A DNA stretch of 49,581 nucleotides, taken from positions 1 through 49,581 of the forward strand of contig NZ_JABMJG010000020.1 in the NCBI RefSeq assembly GCF_013376045.1, given 5' to 3'. The notes beneath the pieces are model-generated. The model did not search any database. It saw only the letters and a program-made list of their open reading frames with translations, and was not told the origin of the DNA. How positions within the stretch are numbered: the first letter of the stretch is position 1; every line of letters starts with the position of its first letter. Source of the stretch: Variovorax sp. SG517 (lineage in GTDB: Bacteria; Pseudomonadota; Gammaproteobacteria; Burkholderiales; Burkholderiaceae_C). The position numbers and the translations under genes are program-made. This document shows positions 36,134 through 44,033 of the stretch, piece by piece.

Positions 36134-36210
36134 GGTGCGGGTGTCTCCTGAATGAGTGATCGTGATCGGATTCGGGAAACGAGCTTAGTGCGCGCCGCGC
36201 CGCGCGCGCG

Positions 36211-37131
36211 TCACCTCGGTGTCAGCAGCAGGCTGCGGGGGCTGGCGAAGCTGCGCGGGGCGCCGGTCAGCGGATCGGCGAAGGCGAGCGACCGGGCCAG
36301 CAGCTGCATGGGCTTGCCGAAGTCGTCGGCGCCCTCGGGCAGCAGCACGGGGTAGATCGGGTCGTTCACGATCGGCATGCCCAGCGCCATGCAGTGCACG
36401 CGAAGCTGGTGCTTGCGGCCCGTGATCGGCGACAGCCGCAGCAGCGCATGGCCCTCGTGCACGCGCAGCACCTCGATGCGGGTCTCGGAGTTGGGCTCGC
36501 CGGGCTCCTCGCGCACGCGCATGAAGTGGTCGTCGTCGACCAGCCGGCTGCGATAGACCTCGGGCACCGACGACACGCCCTCGCGCCACGGCACCACGGC
36601 CTCGTAGTGCTTGGTGATGCGCCGCTCGGGAAACAGCGACTGGTAGGCGCCGCGCGTCGCGGGCCGCACGGAGAACAGCACCAGCCCCGAGGTGCTGCGG
36701 TCGATGCGGTGCAGCGGCACGAGGTCGTCGAGCTTCAGCTTGCGCTTCAGGCGCACCAGCAGGCTTTCTTTCAGGTACTTGCCCTTGGGCGTGACCGGCA
36801 CGAAGGGGGGCTTGTCGACCACCAGCAGCTCGTCGTCCTGGAACACGACCTGTTCCTCGAAGGGGATCGCCGTCTCGCCGTCGAGCGTGCGGTAGTAGTA
36901 CACGCGCAGCGGCGACTGGTAACGGCGCGTGGCGGTCACGGGCACGCCGTGCTCATCGACGACGTCTCCCGCCTCCATACGCTCGAGCCAGGCTTCGCGC
37001 GTGATGATGGGAAAGCGCTCGATCAGGAACTCGGCGATCGTCGGCCAGGCGCCGTACGGCAAGCCGGTGCAGCTCGGTCCGACGCCGTCGCGCGTGGGCA
37101 GCGGCAGCTGGGGTGGCCGGCGCCGGGTCAT
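36211..37131 (-). CDS. RluA-family RNA pseudouridine synthase
   Basis: A 306-aa pseudouridine synthase. The catalytic aspartate is in PLHRIDRSTSGLVLFS, and the second conserved block is GRKHQLRVHCMALGMPIVND. An N-terminal region of about 80 residues precedes the catalytic domain (DDELLVVDKPPFVPVTPKG). The family modifies rRNA or tRNA uridines; the target here is unknown. ATG 37131 overlaps the stop of the LRR-kinase gene as ATGA, so both belong to one transcript with the MBL gene. Confidence 0.9.
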   Translation of the reverse strand: MTRRRPPQLPLPTRDGVGPSCTGLPYGAWPTIAEFLIERFPIITREAWLERMEAGDVVDEHGVPVTATRRYQSPLRVYYYRTLDGETAIPFEEQVVFQDDELLVVDKPPFVPVTPKGKYLKESLLVRLKRKLKLDDLVPLHRIDRSTSGLVLFSVRPATRGAYQSLFPERRITKHYEAVVPWREGVSSVPEVYRSRLVDDDHFMRVREEPGEPNSETRIEVLRVHEGHALLRLSPITGRKHQLRVHCMALGMPIVNDPIYPVLLPEGADDFGKPMQLLARSLAFADPLTGAPRSFASPRSLLLTPR

Positions 37132-38444
37132 GGCGCGGAAGGCGCCTGCTGCTGCAGCAGCGACAGGGCTTCGGCGAATGTCGGGCGCGCGGCGGGCTCG
37201 GGGTGCAGGCAGCGGTCTTTCAGCATGGCCACCGATGCAGGTGCCGCGTCGGTGCAGCGCTCGAGCAATTCCTCGAGCAGGCAGCCGAAGGCGCGCACTT
37301 CCAGCGCCTGGAAGGCTCGCGCCTGTGCCGCGTCGAGCGAACCCGTGAGCCAGGCGGCGCCGAAGTCGCCGAGCCGTCCGCCGCCCTGGGCGTGCCAGAG
37401 GATGTTGTGCGCGTAGAGGTCGCCGTGAAGGATTCCCCGCGCGTGCAGGCGCCGCATGGCCGATGCGATGTCGCAGGCGATGCGCAGTGCCGTGCCGGAT
37501 GTCCAATGCGCCTCCGCGGCATAGACGTCGCGCGTGCACGAGGCGAGGCTGGGCGGCCCTGCGAGCGTGGCGAACGCCGGATCGACCAGCGCCATCACCA
37601 GGCCCTCCGTGCCTTCGGGATGGCCGTCGATGCGGCTGCGCGCGGCGATCAGCGTGGGGTGCTCGCCGGCCGCGATGCTGGCGGCCATTTCGCTGTGCTG
37701 CCAGCCGTCGCTGGTGACCGCGCCCTTGAAGAGCTTGACCGCCACCGGCTGCGCGGCGGCGCCGAGCGTGGCCCTGTGGATCACGCCCGATGCGCCTTCG
37801 CCGAGCTTTTCGCCCAGCGCCAGTTCGCTCCAGTCGACATGCGGTACCGACCGGGCGACGATGGCTGCGTCCTCGGCCTGCGTGTCGAAGGGATTGCCCG
37901 CGCAGGCCAGCCACGACAGGCGCGGCAGCGAAGGCAGCCATTCGGGCAGGGCCTCGAAGCGGTTGGCGGAGATGCGCAGCAGCTCGAGCTGCTTGAGCGC
38001 CGCCATCGACGCGGGCAGCGCGCGCAGGCGGTTGCCTGCCAGCATCAGCTTCTGCATGCGCGTGCATGCGCCCAACGAGTCGGGCAGCTCTTCGATTTCG
38101 TTGTCGGTGAGGATCAGCCAGCGCAGCGAGGGCGGCAGTGCCGCGGCAGGCACGCTGCGGATGCGGTTGGCCTTGAAGCCGACGATGTCCAGGCCGTGGC
38201 AGCGTCCGATGGACTCCGGCAGTGTACTGAAGCGGTTGTCCGAACAGAAGAGCACGCGCAGCCGGTGCAGGCGATGCAGGTCGTCGGGAAGGGTGTCGAG
38301 CGCATTGCCCGACAGGTTCAGCACCTCGAGCGAATCGGCAAGATCGAAGACCTCGCGCGGGAACTCGGTGAGCCCGCAAGAGAGATCGATGCGTGTTGCG
38401 CCTGCCAGCCGGCCCGCGCGCAGCTGAGCCAGCGTGTCGTTCAT
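37128..38444 (-). CDS. Leucine-rich-repeat protein kinase
   Basis: A 438-aa fusion of about eight 23-residue leucine-rich repeats (residues 17-187; pattern LxxLxLxxNxLxxLPxxLxxL, e.g. LEVLNLSGNALDTLPDDL) with a eukaryotic-like protein kinase (about 205-430). Kinase landmarks are the Gly loop GEGASG (215-220), K237 in PVAVKLFK, a probable helix-C E252, catalytic loop HGDLYAHN (D342, N347) and DFG 360-362. The activation segment is very short: about 20 residues after DFG comes the helix-F-like EVRAFGCLLEELL, with no APE motif. There is no signal peptide or transmembrane segment. It starts 9 nt after the MBL gene. Confidence 0.88.
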   Translation of the reverse strand: MNDTLAQLRAGRLAGATRIDLSCGLTEFPREVFDLADSLEVLNLSGNALDTLPDDLHRLHRLRVLFCSDNRFSTLPESIGRCHGLDIVGFKANRIRSVPAAALPPSLRWLILTDNEIEELPDSLGACTRMQKLMLAGNRLRALPASMAALKQLELLRISANRFEALPEWLPSLPRLSWLACAGNPFDTQAEDAAIVARSVPHVDWSELALGEKLGEGASGVIHRATLGAAAQPVAVKLFKGAVTSDGWQHSEMAASIAAGEHPTLIAARSRIDGHPEGTEGLVMALVDPAFATLAGPPSLASCTRDVYAAEAHWTSGTALRIACDIASAMRRLHARGILHGDLYAHNILWHAQGGGRLGDFGAAWLTGSLDAAQARAFQALEVRAFGCLLEELLERCTDAAPASVAMLKDRCLHPEPAARPTFAEALSLLQQQAPSAP

Positions 38445-38453
38445 GCGGCGAGT

Positions 38454-39533
38454 CTAAGCCGTCGCGGCTGCGGTGGCCTTGGGGCCGAAGCGGTAGATGC
38501 CGTCCTTGCCCAGCTCGCGCCGCACCTGGCCCGCGAACCAGAGCAGGTGCAGGTGCGCCACGGTCTCGCCCATTGCGAAGGTCATCTGGTGCAGGTCGAG
38601 TTCGCGCTTGAACAGGATCGGCAGGCCCTCGGCAGCCGTCAGCGCGCGTGCCGTGCAGGCTTCGAGCAGCTCCGCGAGGCGGTCGCGATGGTGCTCCTGC
38701 AACTGCTTGACGCGGCGATGGATGCCCCGGAACGGCTTGCCGTGAGAGGGCAGGCCCAGCGTGTCGGCCGGCAGCGACTTGAACCTCTCGATGCTGTCGA
38801 GAAAGAGGCGCAGCGAGTTCGCCTCGGGCTCGCCCGCATGCACGCTCACGTTGGTCGAGATGCGCGGCAGCATCATGTCGCCGCCCAGCAGCAGCTTGAG
38901 CTCGTCGCAGTACAGCGAGATGTGCTCCGGCGCGTGGCCGTAGCCGCTGATGCAGCGCCAGTCGTGGCCGCCGATGCTCACGACGTCGCCGTCGAGCATG
39001 CGCACGAAGCTGTCGGGCACCGAGGGCACCATGTTCGCGTAGTAGTTGGTGCGCGCGCGGATCTTGGCGACCGCCTCGGGGTCGGTCAGGCCGTGCGAGG
39101 CGAAGAAGCGAGCCGCCTGCTCGCCGCCGGCGAGGGTGTCGCCGGCGGTGCTGAGCACGCGGGCCACGTGGTAGTCGGTGGAGCTGATCCACAGCGGAGC
39201 GTTCCAGCGCTTGCACAGCCAGTCGGCCAGGCCGATGTGGTCGGGGTGCATGTGCGTGACGATGACGCGCAGGATCGGCATGCCCTGCAGCTGCGTCTCG
39301 AACACCTGCTCCCACTGGGCGCGTGCCTCGTCGCGGGCGATGCAGCAGTCGACCACCGTCCAGCCTTCGACGCCGTCGATGCTGTCGCGCAGCAGCCAGA
39401 GGTTGATGTGGTCGAGCGCAAAGGGCAGCCGCATGCGGATCCAGCGCACGCCGGGCGCCACTTCCAGGGTCTGGCCGGGCTCGGGCAGCGTGTCGCCGAG
39501 CGGGTAGTGGAGTTCGCGTTCGAGGAGGTTCAT
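38454..39533 (-). CDS. MBL-fold metallo-hydrolase
   Basis: A 359-aa zinc hydrolase. The metal motif THMHPDH has H94, H96, D98 and H99; the next ligands are in SGYGHAPEHIS and LLLGGDMMLP, and the domain ends with LGLPSHGKPF. The C-terminal 90 residues form a helical cap typical of glyoxalase-II-like and LACTB2-like members. The substrate may be an acyl thioester, which fits a LiuR-type operator 7 nt upstream of the start, but this is inference. There is no ribosome site between that palindrome and the ATG, so the mRNA may be nearly leaderless. Confidence 0.88.
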   Translation of the reverse strand: MNLLERELHYPLGDTLPEPGQTLEVAPGVRWIRMRLPFALDHINLWLLRDSIDGVEGWTVVDCCIARDEARAQWEQVFETQLQGMPILRVIVTHMHPDHIGLADWLCKRWNAPLWISSTDYHVARVLSTAGDTLAGGEQAARFFASHGLTDPEAVAKIRARTNYYANMVPSVPDSFVRMLDGDVVSIGGHDWRCISGYGHAPEHISLYCDELKLLLGGDMMLPRISTNVSVHAGEPEANSLRLFLDSIERFKSLPADTLGLPSHGKPFRGIHRRVKQLQEHHRDRLAELLEACTARALTAAEGLPILFKRELDLHQMTFAMGETVAHLHLLWFAGQVRRELGKDGIYRFGPKATAAATA

Positions 39534-39540
39534 GTAAGAT

Positions 39541-39560
39541 TGACGTTTACGTAAACGTCA
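39541..39560. promoter_or_regulatory. Perfect 20-bp palindrome, probable LiuR operator
   Basis: The sequence at 39541-39560 is a perfect palindrome with core ACGTTTACGTAAACGT. It matches, as I remember, the LiuR operator type of Proteobacteria. It lies in the 92-nt divergent spacer between the MBL gene and a MerR regulator whose sequence is LiuR-like, 7 nt from the MBL start and 65 nt from the regulator start. It could repress both directions. Confidence 0.75.
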
Positions 39561-39625
39561 TGAGTCAAGGGCTCCATTGTAGGGATCGCGGAACAAACCT
39601 GCTGTCGCGCCCGTAACGCCCCCGA

Positions 39626-40072
39626 ATGGAGCCTTTTCCCGCCACCGTCGTCATGCCCGCGCAGACCTTCACCATCAGCCAGCTCGCGAAGGAGTTCGAT
39701 CTCACGACGCGGGCGATCCGCTTCTACGAGGACATGGGCCTGCTCTCGCCCGAGCGCGCCGGCCTGCAGCGCATCTACAGCACGCGCGACCGTGCCCGGC
39801 TCACGCTCACGCTGCGCGCCAAGCGCCTCGGCCTGAGCCTGACGGAGGCCAAAGATATCCTCGACATGTACGACAGCCCGCGCGACACCGTCGCGCAGCT
39901 GGAAAAATTTCTCGGCGTGCTGGGCGCCCACAGGGCCCAGCTGGAGGCGCAGCTGGCCGAATTGCAGGCCAACCTCGCGGAAGTGAAGGAGCACGAGAAG
40001 AAGGGGCGGGCGACGCTCGCCAAGGCACAGAAGGCCGGCAAGGCCTCCAGACCGGCCGAAGCCAAGGCCTGA
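39626..40072 (+). CDS. liuR: MerR-family regulator, LiuR-like
   Basis: A 148-aa regulator, or 139 aa from ATG 39653 (MPAQTFTISQ). The winged helix reads TISQLAKEFDLTTRAIRFYE, DMGLLSPERAGLQRIYSTRD and the dimer helix begins LRAKRLGLSLTEAKDILDMY. A long coiled coil (HRAQLEAQLAELQANLAEVK) and a Lys/Ala-rich tail follow. LiuR controls branched-chain amino acid and acyl-CoA degradation genes, which fits the thiolase and acyl-CoA dehydrogenase genes downstream. The palindrome at 39541 is its likely operator. No clear ribosome site decides between the two starts. Confidence 0.85.
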   Translation: MEPFPATVVMPAQTFTISQLAKEFDLTTRAIRFYEDMGLLSPERAGLQRIYSTRDRARLTLTLRAKRLGLSLTEAKDILDMYDSPRDTVAQLEKFLGVLGAHRAQLEAQLAELQANLAEVKEHEKKGRATLAKAQKAGKASRPAEAKA

Positions 40073-40099
40073 TACACGACTCATCGACAATAGCCGACT

Positions 40100-40831
40100 A
40101 TGTCCGACAAATCCGATACCCTCGACGACCTCTTCGCTCACAACCGCGCCTGGTCCGCCCAGATGGAGCGCGACCGGCCCGGCTTCTTCACCAGCCTGGT
40201 GAAGCAGCAGACGCCGCGCTACATGTGGATCGGCTGTTCCGACAGCCGCGTGCCCGCGAACCAGATCACCGGCCTGGAGCCGGGCGAAGTGTTCGTGCAC
40301 CGCAACGTCGCCAACATCGTGGTGCACTCCGATCTCAATGCGCTCTCTGCGATCCAGTTCGCGGTGGAGCACCTGAAGGTCGAGCACATCATGGTGGTGG
40401 GCCACTACGGCTGCGCGGGCGTGAAGGCCGCGTTGAGCGGCAAGCGCATCGGCCTGGCCGACAACTGGATCCGCCACATCCAGGACGTGCGCGACCGCCA
40501 CCACGTGATGCTCGAGAGCCTGCCCGACGAGGATGCACGCGTCGACGCGCTGTGCGAGCTCAACGTGGCCGAGCAAGTGGTCAACGTGGCGGTCAGCACC
40601 GTCATGGTCGATGCGTGGGCGCGCGGCCAGAAGGTGAAGATCCACGGCTGGACCTTCGGCGTGCACGACGGCCTGCTGCAGGACCTGGGCCTGAGCGTGG
40701 ACGGCACCCAGCCGCTGGACGCCGCCTACAAGGCCACGGTGCAGCGCATCCGCCACAAGTGGAGCAAGCCCGGCGAAGTGGTCCGGTCGATCGGCGCGCA
40801 ACCCAAGGCCGAAGGCTCCAGCCAGGCCTGA
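40100..40831 (+). CDS. can: Beta-class carbonic anhydrase
   Basis: Interconverts CO2 and bicarbonate in the cytoplasm. The 243-aa protein has the zinc ligands in IGCSDSRVP (Cys, with the Asp-Arg dyad) and VGHYGCAGV (His and Cys), and the helix motif HRNVANIV. The length is somewhat above the usual 220 because of a Ser/Gly tail. It is 27 nt downstream of liuR-like and 42 nt upstream of aceK, on the same strand. Bicarbonate supply for carboxylases of leucine and propionyl-CoA degradation is a plausible link, but not shown. Confidence 0.95.
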   Translation: MSDKSDTLDDLFAHNRAWSAQMERDRPGFFTSLVKQQTPRYMWIGCSDSRVPANQITGLEPGEVFVHRNVANIVVHSDLNALSAIQFAVEHLKVEHIMVVGHYGCAGVKAALSGKRIGLADNWIRHIQDVRDRHHVMLESLPDEDARVDALCELNVAEQVVNVAVSTVMVDAWARGQKVKIHGWTFGVHDGLLQDLGLSVDGTQPLDAAYKATVQRIRHKWSKPGEVVRSIGAQPKAEGSSQA

Positions 40832-40873
40832 CGCCGAGCGGCCCGCCGCCTTCCCGCCGCACCTTCGCCCGTC

Positions 40874-42694
40874 ATGTTCCCGCAGCGCCTCGACTCGCCG
40901 CTGGCCTACGACATCGCGAAGGCGATGATGGACGGCTTCAACCGGCACTACCGGTTGTTCAGGGCCGAGTCGGCGCGTGCCAAGCACCGCTTCGAAACCG
41001 CCGACTGGCACGGCCAGCAGCGCGCGCAGCGCGAGCGCATCGAGTTCTACGACCTGCGCGTGAGCGAGGCCGTGGCCCGGCTCGAGAAGGAGTTCAAGGC
41101 CGGCGACCAGCCCATGGACGTGTGGCACCAGGTCAAGCTGCACTACATCGGCCTGCTGGTGGACCACCACCAGCCCGAGCTGGCGGAGAGCTTCTTCAAC
41201 TCGGTCACCACGAAGATCCTGCACCGCGCGTACTTCCAGAACGACTTCATCTTCGTGCGCCCGGCCATCAGCACCGAGTACATCGAGCCGCGCGGCGCAC
41301 CCACCTATCGCCCCTACTACCCCAAGCCCGAGACGCTGGCCGACACCATCGAGCAGATGCTCGACGACTTCGCGCTGCTCGGAAACTTCGCCGACAAGCG
41401 GCGCGACGCGCGGCGCGTGGCGCACGTCATCCTGAACCGCTTCCACCAGGTCAAGCTGCGCGCCAACTTCCAGCTGCAGGTGCTGTCGGGCCTGTTCTTC
41501 CGCAACAAGGGCGCCTACGTGGTCGGCAAGATCATGAACGGCTTCACCGAGCTGCCGTTCTCGCTGCCCATACTGCACGACAGCCACGGGCGCTTCTACA
41601 TCGACGCGGCGCTCTTCGGCGAAGACGACCTGCAGATGCTCTTCAGCTTCGCGCGCGCCTACTTCATGGTCGACATGGAAGTGCCCTCGGCCTGGGTGCA
41701 GTTCCTGCGCTCGCTCATGCCGCGCAAGCCGCGCGCCGAGATCTACAACGCGCTGGGCCTGGCCAAGCAGGGCAAGACGCTCTTCTACCGCGACTTCCTC
41801 TCGCACCTGAACTACTCGAGCGACCGCTTCCGCATCGCGCCCGGCATCAAGGGCATGGTCATGCTGGTGTTCGACCTGCCGTCGTTCCCGTTCGTGTTCA
41901 AGGTCATCAAGGACTTCTATCCGCCGCAGAAGGACACCACGCGCGAGCAGATCAAGGGCAAGTACATGCTCGTGAAGCACCACGACCGCGTGGGCCGCAT
42001 GGCCGACACGCTGGAGTACAGCGACGTGGGCTTCCCGCTCGACCGCTTCGAGCCCGAGCTGATCGAGGAGATCCGCAAGTTCGCGCCCAGCCAGCTCGAG
42101 ATCGGCGACCGCGACGGCAACGGGGAAATGGAAGTCGTGGTCAAGCACGTCTACATCGAGCGGCGCATGATCCCGCTCAACATCTACCTGCAGGAAGCCT
42201 TCGACACGCTGGCCAATCCGGAAAGCCCGGCGCATGCGAAGCGCGCGAAGGACCAGCTCGAGCACGCGGTCGTCGAATACGGCAACGCCATCAAGGACAT
42301 GGTGGCCGCCAACATCTTCCCCGGCGACATGCTCTGGAAGAACTTCGGCGTCACGCGCGGCGGCAAGGTCGTGTTCTACGACTACGACGAGATCGAATAC
42401 GTCACCGACTGCCAGTTCCGCAAGGTGCCCGCGCCGCGCAACGAGGAAGACGAGATGAGCGGCGAGATCTGGTACTCGGTAGGCCCGAAGGACGTGTTCC
42501 CCGAGACCTTCGAACCCTTCCTGCTCGGCAACAAGGACGTGCGCGCGGCCTTCATGGCGCACCACGCCGACCTGCTCGACGCCGCCTTCTGGCAGCACCA
42601 CAAGGAACGCATCCAGGCCGGGCAGATGCTCGACGTGTTCCCGTACGAAGAGTCGCAGCGCTTCCAGCACGAAGGGCACGCGACGCATTTCTGA
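40874..42694 (+). CDS. aceK: Isocitrate dehydrogenase kinase/phosphatase
   Basis: Bifunctional regulator that phosphorylates and dephosphorylates isocitrate dehydrogenase and so sends isocitrate to the glyoxylate shunt. The protein is 606 aa, normal length. Seen are the regulatory N-terminal half and the kinase-like core: KGMVMLVFDLPSFPFVFKVI, MLVKHHDRVGRMADTLEYSD and the catalytic region FPGDMLWKNFGVTRGGKVVF followed by YDYDEIEY. Isocitrate lyase and malate synthase, its usual neighbours in enterobacteria, are not in the window. Confidence 0.96.
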   Translation: MFPQRLDSPLAYDIAKAMMDGFNRHYRLFRAESARAKHRFETADWHGQQRAQRERIEFYDLRVSEAVARLEKEFKAGDQPMDVWHQVKLHYIGLLVDHHQPELAESFFNSVTTKILHRAYFQNDFIFVRPAISTEYIEPRGAPTYRPYYPKPETLADTIEQMLDDFALLGNFADKRRDARRVAHVILNRFHQVKLRANFQLQVLSGLFFRNKGAYVVGKIMNGFTELPFSLPILHDSHGRFYIDAALFGEDDLQMLFSFARAYFMVDMEVPSAWVQFLRSLMPRKPRAEIYNALGLAKQGKTLFYRDFLSHLNYSSDRFRIAPGIKGMVMLVFDLPSFPFVFKVIKDFYPPQKDTTREQIKGKYMLVKHHDRVGRMADTLEYSDVGFPLDRFEPELIEEIRKFAPSQLEIGDRDGNGEMEVVVKHVYIERRMIPLNIYLQEAFDTLANPESPAHAKRAKDQLEHAVVEYGNAIKDMVAANIFPGDMLWKNFGVTRGGKVVFYDYDEIEYVTDCQFRKVPAPRNEEDEMSGEIWYSVGPKDVFPETFEPFLLGNKDVRAAFMAHHADLLDAAFWQHHKERIQAGQMLDVFPYEESQRFQHEGHATHF

Positions 42695-42757
42695 CCGATC
42701 GTTCCCCTTTCTTTCCGATTCCGCTTCCACATCACTGAATTACCGAAGGAGACCACC

Positions 42758-43942
42758 ATGTCCGAATCCATCGTCATCGTCGGCGCCGCCCGCACCCCCA
42801 TGGGCGGCTTCCAGGGCGACTTCACCTCCCTCTCCGCGCACGACCTGGGCGGCGCGGCCATCAAGGCCGCCGTCGAGCGCGCCGGCATCGCGCCCGACAG
42901 CGTGGGCGAGGTGCTCTTCGGCAACTGCCTGATGGCCGGCCAGGGCCAGGCGCCGGCGCGCCAGGCGGCCTACAAGGGCGGCCTGCCCGACAGCGCGGGC
43001 GCGGTCACGCTCAGCAAGATGTGCGGCTCGGCCATGAAGGCCGCGATGCTCGCGCACGACCTGCTGCTGGTCGGCACGCACGAAGTGATGGTGGCCGGCG
43101 GCATGGAAAGCATGACCAACGCGCCGTACCTCATGCTCAAGGGCCGCGGCGGCTACCGCATGGGCCACGACCGCATCTTCGACCACATGATGCTCGACGG
43201 CCTGGAAGACGCCTACCAGCCCGGCCGCAGCATGGGCACCTTCGGCGAGGACTGCGCCGCCAAGTACAAGTTCACGCGCGAGCAGCAGGACGCCTTCGCC
43301 ATCGCCAGCGTCGAGCGCGCCAAGAAGGCCACCGACACCGGCCTCTTCAAGGACGAGATCGTGCCCGTCACCGTCAAGGGCCGCGGCGGCGAAACCGTGA
43401 TCTCGGTCGACGAGGGCCCGGGCAAGGTCAAGCTCGACAAGATCCCCACGCTCAAGCCCGCGTTCAAGAAAGAGGGCGGCACCATCACCGCCGCGTCGAG
43501 TTCGTCGATCAACGACGGCGCTGCCGCGCTCGTGATGATGACCGAGTCGCACGCCAGGAAGATCGGCGCCAAGCCCATCGCCCGCATCGTCGGCCATGCC
43601 ACGCACGCGCAGCAGCCCGAGTGGTTCTCCACCGCGCCCGTCGGCGCCGTGCAGAAGCTCTTCGCCAAGACGGGCTGGAAGGCGCGCGACGTCGACCTCT
43701 GGGAAGTGAACGAAGCCTTCGCCGTGGTGCCGATGGCGCTGATGCACGAGCTCGACGTGTCGCACGACATCGTCAACGTGCACGGCGGCGCCTGCGCGCT
43801 GGGCCACCCGATCGGCGCCAGCGGCGCGCGCATCATGGTCACGCTGATCCACGCGCTGAAGGCACGCGGCAAGACGCGCGGCGTGGCCACGCTGTGCATC
43901 GGCGGCGGCGAAGGCACCGCGGTGGCACTCGAATTGCTATAA
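42758..43942 (+). CDS. Acetyl-CoA C-acyltransferase (thiolase)
   Basis: A 394-aa biosynthetic-type thiolase (AtoB/PhaA class). The nucleophile is C89 in SKMCGSAMKA, the catalytic His lies in ALGHPIGASGAR and the second Cys in LCIGGGEG; NEAFAVV is also present. It condenses two acetyl-CoA or cleaves acetoacetyl-CoA, and could serve PHB synthesis or leucine/ketone breakdown. AAGGAG lies before the ATG. A strong rho-independent terminator follows the stop by 7 nt. phaB or phaC genes are not adjacent. Confidence 0.94.
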   Translation: MSESIVIVGAARTPMGGFQGDFTSLSAHDLGGAAIKAAVERAGIAPDSVGEVLFGNCLMAGQGQAPARQAAYKGGLPDSAGAVTLSKMCGSAMKAAMLAHDLLLVGTHEVMVAGGMESMTNAPYLMLKGRGGYRMGHDRIFDHMMLDGLEDAYQPGRSMGTFGEDCAAKYKFTREQQDAFAIASVERAKKATDTGLFKDEIVPVTVKGRGGETVISVDEGPGKVKLDKIPTLKPAFKKEGGTITAASSSSINDGAAALVMMTESHARKIGAKPIARIVGHATHAQQPEWFSTAPVGAVQKLFAKTGWKARDVDLWEVNEAFAVVPMALMHELDVSHDIVNVHGGACALGHPIGASGARIMVTLIHALKARGKTRGVATLCIGGGEGTAVALELL

Positions 43943-43949
43943 GAACAAT

Positions 43950-43989
43950 GGCTGGGAACGCCTAAGGAGAGGCGTTCACCAGCCTTTTT
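43950..43989 (+). terminator. Rho-independent terminator after thiolase
   Basis: GGCTGG-g-AACGCCT pairs with AGGCGTT-ca-CCAGCC and is followed by TTTTT (43985-43989). The stem is about 13 bp with a small internal loop, a good intrinsic terminator that separates the thiolase from the carboxypeptidase gene. Confidence 0.88.
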
Positions 43990-44033
43990 CATTCAGACAA
44001 CCCGAACGAACAATGCGTAGAGCAGGAGTTTTC

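Noticed and set aside
39530..42730. Open frame of more than 1,000 codons on the minus strand opposite liuR-like, can and aceK
   Set aside because: It is the complement of three recognised genes, of low complexity (Val/His/Asp-rich), and has no ribosome site.
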